From the NCBI RefSeq assembly GCF_035998295.1, contig NZ_DASYHS010000259.1:1-15010 (forward strand): a stretch of DNA of 15,010 nucleotides, given 5' to 3'. How positions within the stretch are numbered: the stretch's first letter is position 1; the number at the start of each line of letters is the position of its first letter. Below are positions 7,379 to 14,942 of this stretch, piece by piece. Made by a program: the position numbers and the translations under genes. The DNA is from DASYHS01 sp035998295. GTDB lineage: Bacteria > Pseudomonadota > Alphaproteobacteria > Azospirillales > Azospirillaceae. A model generated the notes under the pieces. That model was not told where the DNA came from. It saw only the letters and a program-made list of their open reading frames with translations, and ran no database searches.

Positions 7379-7717
7379 TCACGAACCGGAGCCGGGATTC
7401 GCGCTGAAGAACTTGTCGAACTTGCCGGCCGTGCCCTTGAATTCGTCCGCGTCGGCGGGCGGCTCCTTCTTGCGGGTCAGGTTCGGCCACTTCTCGGCAT
7501 AGTCGCGGTTCATTGCCAGCCAGGTTTCGGCATTCGGCTCGGTGTCCGGGATGATCGCTTCCGCCGGGCATTCGGGCTCGCACACGCCGCAGTCGATGCA
7601 CTCGTCCGGGCTGATGACGAGCATGTTCTCCCCTTCGTAGAAGCAGTCGACCGGGCAAACCTCGACGCAGTCCGTGTATTTGCACTTTATGCAGAGTTCC
7701 GTAACGACGTAGGGCAT
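7379..7717 (-). CDS. fdxA: Seven-iron ferredoxin FdxA ([3Fe-4S]/[4Fe-4S])
   Basis: This 112-residue soluble electron carrier is close to Azotobacter ferredoxin I in layout. The [3Fe-4S] ligands correspond to C9, C17 and C50, and the [4Fe-4S] ligands to C21, C40, C43 and C46. The extra cysteines C12 and C25 match the free cysteines of that family. Motifs seen are CIKCKYTDCVEVCPVDCF (9-26) and CIDCGVCEPECP (40-51). A charged C-terminal extension (about 60-112) is typical of the proteobacterial FdxA type. The start at 7717 has a purine-rich site (GGGAAGACGAGG) just upstream. Redox partners are not visible in the window. Its neighbour carD lies downstream, separated by a terminator-like hairpin, so fdxA may be transcribed alone. 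Confidence 0.95.
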   Translation of the reverse strand: MPYVVTELCIKCKYTDCVEVCPVDCFYEGENMLVISPDECIDCGVCEPECPAEAIIPDTEPNAETWLAMNRDYAEKWPNLTRKKEPPADADEFKGTAGKFDKFFSANPGSGS

Positions 7718-7739
7718 CCTCGTCTTCCCTCTCTCCTGT

Positions 7740-7770
7740 GCGGCAGCGGCGCCCGCCGGAACGCTGCCGC
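7740..7770 (-). terminator. 9-bp hairpin between the TerB-like gene and fdxA
   Basis: GCGGCAGCG (7740-7748) pairs perfectly with CGCTGCCGC (7762-7770) around a 13-base GC-rich loop. It lies 21 bases after the TerB-like stop and immediately before the fdxA ribosome-binding site. It could separate the two transcripts or shape the fdxA leader. There is no U-run. Confidence 0.4.
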
Positions 7771-7791
7771 CGGTGTTACCCCAGTGCTCTC

Positions 7792-8265
7792 TCAGGCGTC
7801 CGGGGCGGGATCGGAAAGCCCCATGCGGTCGAGCACCCGTTTGCGTGCTGCACCCCGGTCGCGGTCGGAGACGTAGAGCAGTCCACCCACCCTGCGCAAG
7901 AGGCTCGCTTCCAAATCGTGCAAGTGCCCGTCGGCGTAGACCACCTCCCATAGCATCTCGATCATTTCGATCCGCTCGGCCTCGTCGAACCGGTCCTTGA
8001 GGGTGGAGGTGAAGCGGTGCCACTGGGCGGGGCCCTGCGTTTCCTTGTGCGCCGCCTCGGCGAGGCTGCGCGCCTCCTCCTCGCTCAAGGAGAAGCGGCG
8101 GCGGACGATGTCGGCGATCACGGCCCTCTCCTCCGGGCCGATTCCCTCGTCCATCCTGGCGGCCTCGAACAGCAGCGCCGCGGCGGCCAGCTGCACCTTG
8201 TCCTTCCTGCCGATTTCCTCTTCCTCCGGGTCGCCCTGGAGGAAGGTCATGATCCTGTTGAGCAT
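7792..8265 (-). CDS. TerB-family (tellurite-resistance-like) helical protein
   Basis: This 157-residue, all-helical, highly charged protein resembles the TerB-like domain family, which is named after tellurite resistance but widespread without that role. The core begins KVQLAAAALLFEAARMDEGIGPEER (split over 23-47), with the acidic cluster E34, D39 and E40. It repeats with WEVVYADGHLHDLEASLLRRV (106-126), with acidic D112 and E119; such paired acidic sites bind metal in TerB structures. There is no signal peptide. The start at 8265 has AGGA about 11 bases upstream; M6 is an alternative. The protein's role is unknown. It diverges from the DUF938 gene, and its upstream region carries a sigma-32-like promoter candidate. 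It precedes fdxA by 74 bases. Confidence 0.8.
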   Translation of the reverse strand: MLNRIMTFLQGDPEEEEIGRKDKVQLAAAALLFEAARMDEGIGPEERAVIADIVRRRFSLSEEEARSLAEAAHKETQGPAQWHRFTSTLKDRFDEAERIEMIEMLWEVVYADGHLHDLEASLLRRVGGLLYVSDRDRGAARKRVLDRMGLSDPAPDA

Positions 8266-8303
8266 CGGTCGATCGTCCTGGCTGCGGTCGGGTGTCGTTC
8301 CCT

Positions 8304-8331
8304 ACATGGTGGCCTCGCCGGGCTTGCCAAG
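8304..8331 (-). promoter_or_regulatory. Sigma-32-like promoter candidate for the TerB-like gene
   Basis: On the minus strand, CTTGGCA (8331-8325), a 14-base spacer and ACCATGTA (8310-8303) resemble CTTGAAA / CCCATnTA. The first box matches 5 of 7 positions and only the first base of the -10 differs. The predicted transcript start would leave a leader of about 30 bases. A small inverted repeat GCTTGC/GCAAGC (8322-8338) overlaps the -35. Confidence 0.4.
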
Positions 8332-8384
8332 CGCAAGCGCCCGGGAGGGTTGCCGCGCAAGGCGGCCGGCGCTAGCCTGTTTCC

Positions 8385-9023
8385 ATGACCGGTCCCGCCG
8401 ACGACGTTCCCGAAGGCCCCCCCGCCGCCGATCCGCGCCGCCGCCACGCGCCGGCCGCCGAGCGCAACCGCGACCCCATACTGGCGGTCCTGCGCCGGGT
8501 GCTGCCGGAGCGGGGCGTCGTGCTGGAGGTGGCGAGCGGCACCGGCCAGCATGCCGCCCATTTCGCCCGCGGCCTGCCGCACCTGGTCTGGCAGCCGAGC
8601 GACCCCGACCCGGACAACCGGGCCAGCATCGCGGCCTGGACCGGGGGCATCGCGACCGTCCGCCCGCCGCTCGACCTCGACGCCGCCGGCGGCGACTGGC
8701 CGGTGGAGCGCGCGGACGCCGTCGTGTGCATCAACATGATCCACATCGCCCCCTGGCCGGCGGCGCTGGGCCTGCTCGCCGGCGCCGCGCGCGTGCTCGG
8801 CCCCGGCGCGCCGCTCTGTCTCTACGGGCCTTTCAGGCGCGGCGGCCGGCACACCGCCCCCTCCAACGAGGCGTTCGACGCCGACCTGCGGCGCCGCGAC
8901 CCCGCCTGGGGCGTGCGCGACCTGGACGAGGTGGCGCGCGCCGCCGAGGCGGCGGGCCTGCGCCCGGACGACGTGGTCGAGATGCCGGCCAACAACCTTT
9001 CCGTCGTGTTCCGGCGCTCCTGA
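8385..9023 (+). CDS. DUF938 family SAM-dependent methyltransferase-like protein
   Basis: This 212-residue protein fits the DUF938 family (METTL26-like in animals), which has a Rossmann methyltransferase fold and unknown substrate. Seen in order are the family opening HAPAAERNRDPILAVLRRVL (20-39) and the SAM-binding motif LEVASGTGQHAAHFA (47-61). Then come QPSDPDPDN (69-77), NMIHIAPWPAALGLLAGAARVL (116-137), LYGPFRRGGRHTAPSNEAFD and RRRDPAWGVRDL. The C-terminal MPANNLSVVFRR is also characteristic. The start at 8385 lacks a clear Shine-Dalgarno; the first 18 residues are Pro/Asp-rich and variable-looking. It stands alone on the plus strand, with its 3' end only 32 bases from a convergent gene and lying in a 13-base tandem repeat. 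Confidence 0.88.
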   Translation: MTGPADDVPEGPPAADPRRRHAPAAERNRDPILAVLRRVLPERGVVLEVASGTGQHAAHFARGLPHLVWQPSDPDPDNRASIAAWTGGIATVRPPLDLDAAGGDWPVERADAVVCINMIHIAPWPAALGLLAGAARVLGPGAPLCLYGPFRRGGRHTAPSNEAFDADLRRRDPAWGVRDLDEVARAAEAAGLRPDDVVEMPANNLSVVFRRS

Positions 9024-9054
9024 CGCCCGCTCCTGACGCCCCCTCCTGATACCG
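9016..9054. repeat. 13-bp tandem repeat re-copying the DUF938 stop codon
   Basis: GCTCCTGACGCCC occurs twice without change (9016-9028 and 9029-9041), followed by a degraded third unit CCTCCTGATACCG (9042-9054). The first copy holds the last codons and TGA of the DUF938 gene, and the TGA is repeated in each unit. The array fills the gap to the convergent gene. A small inverted repeat CCTGA/TCAGG (9045-9060) overlaps its end. Confidence 0.8.
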
Positions 9055-9055
9055 G

Positions 9056-9838
9056 TCAGGCCACCGGCTGCGGGTCCGGCGCCCGCCGGCGCAGGTTCTC
9101 CAGGACCGCGGGTTTGGCGTCCGGCTCGATCGTGACGACGCACAGCACCTGGTCGGCGCGGGTCAGGTTGGCGGCGAAATGCGCGTTGACCCTCTCGTCG
9201 GGCGAGCGGTCCATGCGCGGGAAGAAGTCGGGGGCGACCATCGCCTGGCCGCCCAGCACGGCGCCCGTGTCCTCGACCAGCACGAGGTTCGGGTTGAGCG
9301 CGCGCGCGATCCTGCCCGCCAGTTCCGCCAGGGCGGGGTCCTGCGGGCCGGGGATCTCGGGATACAGGCGCACTCCGTCGATGCGCGGGAACATGCCCTG
9401 CAGCAGCTTGTAGAAGACGGGGTTGTAGGTCTTGCTCGAGACGACGTCCGGCAGGTTGCGGGGGTCGTCCTCGCAGATCCGCTCGAAGAAGAACCGCGTC
9501 AGCCGCTTGAACAGCGCGCCCTGGCGATGGCTGCCGGCGACCATCGCGGTCCAGATGTAGAGGCTGTCGACGCCCGGCTTCCTGAGCCAGCGCGAGGCGA
9601 GCAGCCCGAGGACCCTTCCGTCCGCCCGGTCGGTGGCGAGCCCGAGATGGTCGTAGTCCTCGAAGATCGTGGGCTGGGTCCCGAAATACTGGCGGACGTT
9701 GAAGTCCGGCATGCCCGCCTGCAGGTCCTCGACCACCCGCGCGCCCATCTCCGGCGTGAACGCCCGGTCCTTGCGGGTGAAATTCAGGTCGTAGTCTTCG
9801 TAGCGCCGGCTTTCCGCCGATGTCCGCCCCCCGGTCAT
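9056..9838 (-). CDS. Unidentified protein, possibly GNAT-like acyltransferase fold
   Basis: I do not firmly recognise this 260-residue protein. It has no signal peptide or membrane segment. The region LYIWTAMVAGSHRQGALFKRL (split over 93-113) followed by FFFERI resembles GNAT motif A, in which an R/Q-x-x-G turn binds acyl-CoA pyrophosphate. VSSKTYNPVFYKLL (133-146) resembles the later GNAT strand-helix with its N-x-x-x-Y element. The N-terminal part (QYFGTQPTIFEDYDHLGLAT) and the C-terminal half (about 155-250) are unassigned. The start at 9838 is well supported by AGGAGA; an ATG at 9904 lacks such a site. It converges on the DUF938 gene and lies 170 bases downstream of the S4/helicase pair, with a relatively A/T-rich stretch (about 9890-9945) upstream that could hold its promoter. 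Confidence 0.65.
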   Translation of the reverse strand: MTGGRTSAESRRYEDYDLNFTRKDRAFTPEMGARVVEDLQAGMPDFNVRQYFGTQPTIFEDYDHLGLATDRADGRVLGLLASRWLRKPGVDSLYIWTAMVAGSHRQGALFKRLTRFFFERICEDDPRNLPDVVSSKTYNPVFYKLLQGMFPRIDGVRLYPEIPGPQDPALAELAGRIARALNPNLVLVEDTGAVLGGQAMVAPDFFPRMDRSPDERVNAHFAANLTRADQVLCVVTIEPDAKPAVLENLRRRAPDPQPVA

Positions 9839-10008
9839 CCCCGTCTCCTGCAAGGTTGAAACGGGCACAGGCCCGCGGGTCCATGCTATCCGACCGGATT
9901 GCACATGGCGAAAGCAATTGATGTACAGCTAATCCGAACGAAAGGCCAGATGCGAGGGGGCGATGTTCCGGAGCGCCGTTCCGACCGTTGCGTCCCAGGG
10001 CAGGCGCC

Positions 10009-10380
10009 TCAGGGCCGGCGCGGCAGCGCCGTGTCGGCCGAGGGAGGGGCCAGGTCCTCGTACAGCGTGCGGGCCTCGGCCGGGGGCCCGCGGCGGCTGC
10101 CGATGGCCGTGATCCGCACGACCCGGACATGCCCGCCCTGGACGAAGGTCAGCACGTCGCCGGGCCTGACCGCGTGGTGCGCCTTGGTGACCGGCGCGCC
10201 GGCCATGCGCACGCCGCCGGCGTTGCACAGCTTGGCGGCGAGGCTGCGCGACTTGAAGAAGCGCGCGTGCCACAGCCACTTGTCGATGCGGATGCGCCCC
10301 GGCCCCGGGTCGGGCAGCCCGTCCCCGTCCCCGCCGTCTTCGGGGCCGTCTTGGGGATCGTCGCGGTCGTTCGGGCTCAT
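10009..10380 (-). CDS. S4-domain RNA-binding protein (Hsp15/HslR-like)
   Basis: This 123-residue protein has one S4 RNA-binding domain: RIDKWLWHARFFKSRSLAAK (31-50), then LCNAGGVRMAGAPVTKAHHAVRPGDVLTF (51-79). RIDKWLW and R-x-x-KSRS are typical of the Hsp15 branch, whose E. coli member binds stalled 50S subunits carrying peptidyl-tRNA and is heat-induced. The first 28 residues form an acidic, Asp/Gly/Pro-rich, probably disordered extension, and the C-terminus is basic. Its ATG overlaps the helicase stop as ATGA (10377-10380), so translation is likely coupled to the helicase. The helicase pairing suggests a shared task in RNA or ribosome quality control, which is inference. Confidence 0.9.
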   Translation of the reverse strand: MSPNDRDDPQDGPEDGGDGDGLPDPGPGRIRIDKWLWHARFFKSRSLAAKLCNAGGVRMAGAPVTKAHHAVRPGDVLTFVQGGHVRVVRITAIGSRRGPPAEARTLYEDLAPPSADTALPRRP

Positions 10381-12914
10381 CCTCGTCCGGCCAGGTGCCT
10401 CAGCTTCGCGAACGGGGAATCCTCGAAGGCGCCCTTGCGCTGGATGGGCGGCTTCGGCCGCCGGTGGCCGTGGCCGCCGCGGCCGCGCTTCCAGGTGACG
10501 GCCCCGTCCTCCTCCTCGCGCCGGCGGTAGCCGAGCGCGCCCAGCACGCCTTCGAGCTCCGCCACCGAGGAACCGATCATCTGGGCGAGCTGCGGGCTCG
10601 CCTCCAGCCGCTGCGTGGGGTCGCGCCGGTAGAGCTCGCCCTCGAAGCGCTCCAGGATGTCGACGCGCACGGCCCGGGGGCCCAGCGGCGGGTATCCGAT
10701 CGCCTCCCAGAAGCCCGCCGGCGCCGGCCCCGTCGGCACCGCGATCCGTCCTGGCGGCGGCGTCGGCGGCGGCAGCGGCATGCCGTTGCGCACGGCCCAC
10801 AGCAGCGCGCGCAGCGCCACCGCCGCGGGCTTCACGAGTGCCGGCAGGAAGACGTGCCCGGTGCCGAACCGCACGCCCAGCGCCGCCAGCGCCTTGCGCT
10901 CGGACTTGTCGAGCGTGGACAGCGCCGGCTCGACCGCGCCGCGTGCCACGCTCCCCAGCGCCTCGGCGATCTGGAAGGCGATGCCGCGGGCGGTGCCGCC
11001 GATCTCGACCCCGGCCGCCTCGGGCGCGGTCAGGCGCATCAGCGGCGCCAGGCGCGCGGCGACGTGGCTCTCGACCCAGCGGGCGAGCCGGGCGCGCAGC
11101 CGGTCGCGCTGCGCCCCGTCCAGCAGGTCGTCGTGGACCGGCACCACGCCCGGCACCAGCACCGAGGGGCCCGGGCCGAGCCGCGCGACCGGCGCGCCGG
11201 TCCAGCTCAGCGTGCCGTCGTCGGCGAGCGCGAACGCCTCGTCCTCCGCCTGCTCCAGCGCGCGCACGCGCCGGGCGATCTCGCCGCCCAGCACGCGGCG
11301 CGCCGCCGCCATCAGCGGCCGCGTGTCGTCCTGCGCGGCCTCGGGGTCGAGGATGAAGCGCAGCCCCTCGATCCGGCCGACCGGATGCCCCTCGACCAGC
11401 ACCTCGCCGTCGGGCCGGACCGCGCCCAGCAGCTCGGCGCCGGACTGCAGGCTGCGGACCAGCAGGGCCGAGCGGCGGTCGATGAAGCGCTGGGTCAGCC
11501 GCTCGTGCAGGGCATCCGACAGCTTGTCCTCGATCGCGCGCGTCCGCTCCTGCCAGGCGCCGGGGTCGGCGAGCCAGTCGCCGCGATGGGAGACGTAGGT
11601 CCAGGTCCGGATATGCGCGATGCGCGCGACCAGCGCGTCGATGTCGCCCTCGGTGCGGTCGAGCCGGGCGACGTGGCCCGCGACCCAGTCCTCCGGCAGG
11701 TGCCCGCCCATGCCCGGCCCGCCGGCCGCCATCAGGTGGCGGTAGATCTGGGAGAGCAGGCGCGTGTGGGCGTCCGACATCACCTTGCGGAAGTCGGGGA
11801 TCTGGCAGACCTCCCACAGCAGGCGCACCGCGCCCCGGTTGCGCGCCAAGCCGGCGATCTCAGCGTCGGCGGCCAGGGCCGCCAGCGCCATCTGGTCGTC
11901 GGCCTCGCGGACGCGCACCAGCTCCGGGACGTCCGGGCGCATCTCGAGCGAGCGCAGCAGCGCCTTGGGGCTGTCGAACCGGAGGTCGGCGTTGCGGTAC
12001 GTCAGCGAGGTCAGCGGCTCGAACGCGTGGTTCTCGACCCGCTCCACCGTCTCCTCGTCGATGCCCTGGGCGTCGGCGGTGGTCCCGAAGGTGCCGTCGC
12101 TCATGTGCCGGCCGGCGCGGCCGGCGATCTGCGCGATCTCCGTCGCCCGCAGGCGCCGCGGCGCCCAGCCGTCGAACTTCACGAGCTTGGCGAAGGCGAC
12201 GTGGTCGACGTCCATGTTGAGGCCCATGCCGATCGCGTCGGTCGCGACCAGGTAGTCGACCTCGCCGGCCTGGTAGAGCCCGACCTGCGCGTTGCGGGTG
12301 CGCGGGCTCAGCGCCCCCAGCACCACGGCCGTGCCGCCGCGCTGGCGGCGGATCAGCTCGGCCAGCGAGTAGACGTCGGTCGCCGAGAAGGCGACGACGG
12401 CCGAGCGGGGCGGCAGCCGCGTCAGCTTCTTCGTCCCGGCATAGCTGAGCTGCGAGAAGCGCGGCCGGGTCACGAAGTCGACGCCCCGGACCAGCTTCTG
12501 GATCAGCGGCCGGATCGTCTCGGCGCCGAGGAACATCGTCTCGTCCATGCCGCGCGCGTGCAGCAGGCGGTCGGTGAAGACGTGGCCCCGTTCCGGGTCG
12601 GCGCAGAGCTGGATCTCGTCCACGGCCAGGAACGACACCGGCCGGTCGAGCGGCATGGACTCGACCGTGCAGACGAAGTAGCGCGCCCCCGGCGGGACGA
12701 TCTTCTCCTCGCCGGTGACCAGGGCCACCGCGGCCCGTCCCTTGGCCTTGACGATCTTGTCGTAGTTCTCGCGGGCCAGCAGGCGCAGCGGAAAGCCGAT
12801 CATTCCCGACCGGTGGCCCAGCATCCTCTCGACCGCGAGGTGCGTCTTGCCGGTGTTGGTCGGGCCCAGGACGGCGGTGACGCGGCCCCGGTCGCCGGAA
12901 GCGGTTGACTGCAT
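10377..12914 (-). CDS. Suv3-like DExH-type RNA helicase
   Basis: This 845-residue superfamily-2 helicase is related to mitochondrial SUV3, the RNA helicase of the degradosome. The motifs are P-loop GPTNTGKT (17-24), FPLRLLAREN (41-50), TGEEK (67-71), the DEIQ box (99-102) and FSATD (176-180). They continue with VATDAIGMGLNMDVDHVAF (223-241) and motif VI QIAGRAGR (262-269). DEIQ and GPTNTGKT are characteristic of the Suv3 group. The long C-terminal region has no clear catalytic motif; it has a Pro-rich linker (PPPTPPPGR, about 713-721) and a basic tail rich in Lys/Arg/Gly (about 806-830) likely to bind RNA. The start at 12914 lacks a strong Shine-Dalgarno but fits the family N-terminus. The frame remains open far upstream antisense to htpG, which is an artefact of base composition. 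Confidence 0.92.
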   Translation of the reverse strand: MQSTASGDRGRVTAVLGPTNTGKTHLAVERMLGHRSGMIGFPLRLLARENYDKIVKAKGRAAVALVTGEEKIVPPGARYFVCTVESMPLDRPVSFLAVDEIQLCADPERGHVFTDRLLHARGMDETMFLGAETIRPLIQKLVRGVDFVTRPRFSQLSYAGTKKLTRLPPRSAVVAFSATDVYSLAELIRRQRGGTAVVLGALSPRTRNAQVGLYQAGEVDYLVATDAIGMGLNMDVDHVAFAKLVKFDGWAPRRLRATEIAQIAGRAGRHMSDGTFGTTADAQGIDEETVERVENHAFEPLTSLTYRNADLRFDSPKALLRSLEMRPDVPELVRVREADDQMALAALAADAEIAGLARNRGAVRLLWEVCQIPDFRKVMSDAHTRLLSQIYRHLMAAGGPGMGGHLPEDWVAGHVARLDRTEGDIDALVARIAHIRTWTYVSHRGDWLADPGAWQERTRAIEDKLSDALHERLTQRFIDRRSALLVRSLQSGAELLGAVRPDGEVLVEGHPVGRIEGLRFILDPEAAQDDTRPLMAAARRVLGGEIARRVRALEQAEDEAFALADDGTLSWTGAPVARLGPGPSVLVPGVVPVHDDLLDGAQRDRLRARLARWVESHVAARLAPLMRLTAPEAAGVEIGGTARGIAFQIAEALGSVARGAVEPALSTLDKSERKALAALGVRFGTGHVFLPALVKPAAVALRALLWAVRNGMPLPPPTPPPGRIAVPTGPAPAGFWEAIGYPPLGPRAVRVDILERFEGELYRRDPTQRLEASPQLAQMIGSSVAELEGVLGALGYRRREEEDGAVTWKRGRGGHGHRRPKPPIQRKGAFEDSPFAKLRHLAGRG

Positions 12915-12983
12915 GGCTACAGCATTGGGGCTGCCCCCGCCTTTTGCAAGTGCGGCAAGGGGAGCCGCCCGGCCGTGCGGAGG

Positions 12984-13012
12984 CTTGCGCGCAAGAGGTG
13001 CTTTGCACATAT
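12984..13012 (+). promoter_or_regulatory. Sigma-32-type promoter of htpG, with 12-bp palindrome at the -35
   Basis: CTTGCGC (12984-12990), a 15-base spacer and CACATAT (13006-13012) match the sigma-32 pattern CTTGAAA / CCCATnT. The CTTG core is exact, all but one of the -10's defined positions match, and spacing is in the normal range. The following CTG also suits the alphaproteobacterial form CyTATnTnnG. The predicted transcript would have a leader of about 40 bases. CTTGCGCGCAAG (12984-12995) is a perfect palindrome over the -35. Confidence 0.6.
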
Positions 13013-13061
13013 CTGCGCCACGCTCCACCCGCTCTAACGCCCTACCCGAAGGTGACAATCG

Positions 13062-14942
13062 ATGACCGAGGAACGGCTCAGTTTTCAAGCGGAGGTCAGC
13101 CGCCTGCTCGACATCGTCGCGCACTCGCTGTACAGCGACAAGGAGGTCTTCCTGCGCGAGCTGGTCTCGAACGCCTCGGACGCCTGCGACCGGCTGCGCT
13201 ACGCGTCCCTGACCCAGCCGGAACTGTCGGCCGACGATCCCGACCTGCGCATCCGCCTGGTCGTCGACGAGCAGGCGCGGACCCTGACCGTGGCCGACAA
13301 CGGCGTCGGCATGAGCCGCGACGACCTGATCGAGAACCTGGGCACCATCGCGCGCTCCGGCACGGCCGCCTTCCTGGGCCGGCTCACCGGCGACGCGCGC
13401 AAGGACGTCAACCTGATCGGCCAGTTCGGCGTCGGCTTCTACTCCGCCTTCATGGTCGCCGACCGCGTCGAGGTGCTGACCCGCAAGGCCGGCGAGGACG
13501 CCGGCTGGCGCTGGCTCTCCGACGGCAGGGGCGAGTTCACGATCTCCGAGGCGCCCGGCCTGCCGCGGGGGACCCGCGTGGTGCTGCACCTGAAGGAGGA
13601 GGAGGGCGAGTTCCTCGAGGAGGCGCGCCTGCGCGCCGTGGTGCGCAAGTACAGCGACCACATCGCCCTGCCGATCCTGCTCGGCGACGGCGACGGCGCC
13701 CCGACCCTGAACCGCGCCTCGGCGCTGTGGACGCGCTCGCGCTCCGAGATCACCGAGGACGAGTACAAGGAGTTCTACCACCACGCCGGCCATGCCTTCG
13801 ACGACCCGTGGCTGACCCTGCATTGGCGCGCCGAAGGCAAGATCGAGTACACGAGCCTGCTGTTCGTGCCCTCGTCCCGGCCCTTCGACCTGTTCGACCC
13901 CGCCCGCAAGCACCGCGTCAAGCTCTACGTCCGGCGGGTGTTCATCACCGACGAGGCCGAGGGACTGGTGCCGGCGTATCTGCGCTTCCTGCGCGGCGTC
14001 GTCGACAGCGAGGACCTGCCGCTCAACGTCAGCCGCGAGATGCTCCAGCACAACCCCGTGCTGTCGCGCATGCGCGCCGGCATCACGCGCCGGGTGCTGG
14101 GCGACCTCGTCCGCAAGGCCGAGGACGCCGAGCAGGCGGAGGCCTACGGCCGCTTCTGGGAAGCCTTCGGCGCCGTGCTGAAGGAAGGGCTGTACGAGGA
14201 CGCCGAGAACCGGGACCAGATCCTGAAGCTGTGCCGGTTCCGCAGCACCGCCGCCGACGGGCTGGTCTCGCTCGCCGACTATCTCGGCCGCATGAAGGAA
14301 GGCCAGGACGCCGTCTACTACATCACCGGTGAGGACGCCGACGCGCTGATGCGCAGCCCGCAGCTCGAAGGCTTCCGGGCCAAGGGCGTCGAGGTTCTGC
14401 TGCTGACCGATCCGGTCGACGAGTTCTGGCTGCCCACTGTCGGTGAGTACGAGGGGCGCCGGTTCAAATCCGTCACGCGCGGCGGCGCCGACCTGTCCAA
14501 GGTCAAGGCCGAGACGGCGCCCGAGCCGGCGGAGACCGTGCCGGAAGGGGCGATGGGCAGCCTGATCGCCCTGTTCAAGACGACGCTGGGCGACGCGGTG
14601 AAGGACGTCCGCGCGTCGGAGCGCCTGACCGACAGCGCCGTGTGCCTGGTCGCCGACGAGGGCGACATGGACATGCACCTGGAGCGGCTGCTGAAGCAGC
14701 ATCGCCAGCTCTCGGCCGAGGCGCGGCGCATCCTGGAGGTGAACCCCGCCCATCCGCTGATCCGCCGCCTGGCGGAGCAGGCCGGCGGCGACGGGGCGGC
14801 TTCCGGCCTGGAGGACGTCGCCTGGCTGCTGCTGGACCAGGCGCGAATCGTCGAGGGCGAGCCGCTCCCCGATCCGGCCGCCTTCTCGCGCCGCCTTGCC
14901 TCGCTGCTGGAAAAGGGCATCGCACCGCCGCTGGCGGCCTGA
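13062..14942 (+). CDS. htpG: Molecular chaperone HtpG (bacterial Hsp90)
   Basis: This 626-residue ATP-dependent homodimeric chaperone is cytosolic. The N-terminal GHKL ATPase domain is complete: LRELVSNASDACDRLRY (31-47) with catalytic E33 and Mg-binding N37, ADNGVGM (78-84) with D79 contacting adenine, GTIARSGTAAF (94-104) and IGQFGVGFYSAFMVADRVEV (119-138). The middle domain has PLNVSREMLQ (320-329) with R325, the ATP-contacting arginine. The C-terminal dimerisation domain (about 500-620) is intact, and there is no eukaryotic charged linker or EEVD tail. The start at 13062 has AAGGTGA at 13049-13055. It diverges from the helicase gene and has a sigma-32-type promoter, as expected for a heat-shock chaperone. 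A 23-base tandem repeat starts in its last codons. Confidence 0.98.
   Translation: MTEERLSFQAEVSRLLDIVAHSLYSDKEVFLRELVSNASDACDRLRYASLTQPELSADDPDLRIRLVVDEQARTLTVADNGVGMSRDDLIENLGTIARSGTAAFLGRLTGDARKDVNLIGQFGVGFYSAFMVADRVEVLTRKAGEDAGWRWLSDGRGEFTISEAPGLPRGTRVVLHLKEEEGEFLEEARLRAVVRKYSDHIALPILLGDGDGAPTLNRASALWTRSRSEITEDEYKEFYHHAGHAFDDPWLTLHWRAEGKIEYTSLLFVPSSRPFDLFDPARKHRVKLYVRRVFITDEAEGLVPAYLRFLRGVVDSEDLPLNVSREMLQHNPVLSRMRAGITRRVLGDLVRKAEDAEQAEAYGRFWEAFGAVLKEGLYEDAENRDQILKLCRFRSTAADGLVSLADYLGRMKEGQDAVYYITGEDADALMRSPQLEGFRAKGVEVLLLTDPVDEFWLPTVGEYEGRRFKSVTRGGADLSKVKAETAPEPAETVPEGAMGSLIALFKTTLGDAVKDVRASERLTDSAVCLVADEGDMDMHLERLLKQHRQLSAEARRILEVNPAHPLIRRLAEQAGGDGAASGLEDVAWLLLDQARIVEGEPLPDPAAFSRRLASLLEKGIAPPLAA

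Noticed and set aside
7792..8265. True tellurite-resistance operon
   Set aside because: Only a TerB-like domain is present, with no terC, terD, terZ or other ter genes nearby; the family name does not establish tellurite resistance.
9839..9904. Upstream ATG for the GNAT-like gene
   Set aside because: It lacks a Shine-Dalgarno, whereas AGGAGA stands at the right distance before 9838.
10395..12908. 837-codon plus-strand open frame opposite the helicase
   Set aside because: Its product is Arg/Gly/Ala/His-rich without motifs and lies wholly over a clear Suv3-like helicase; it is a codon-composition artefact.
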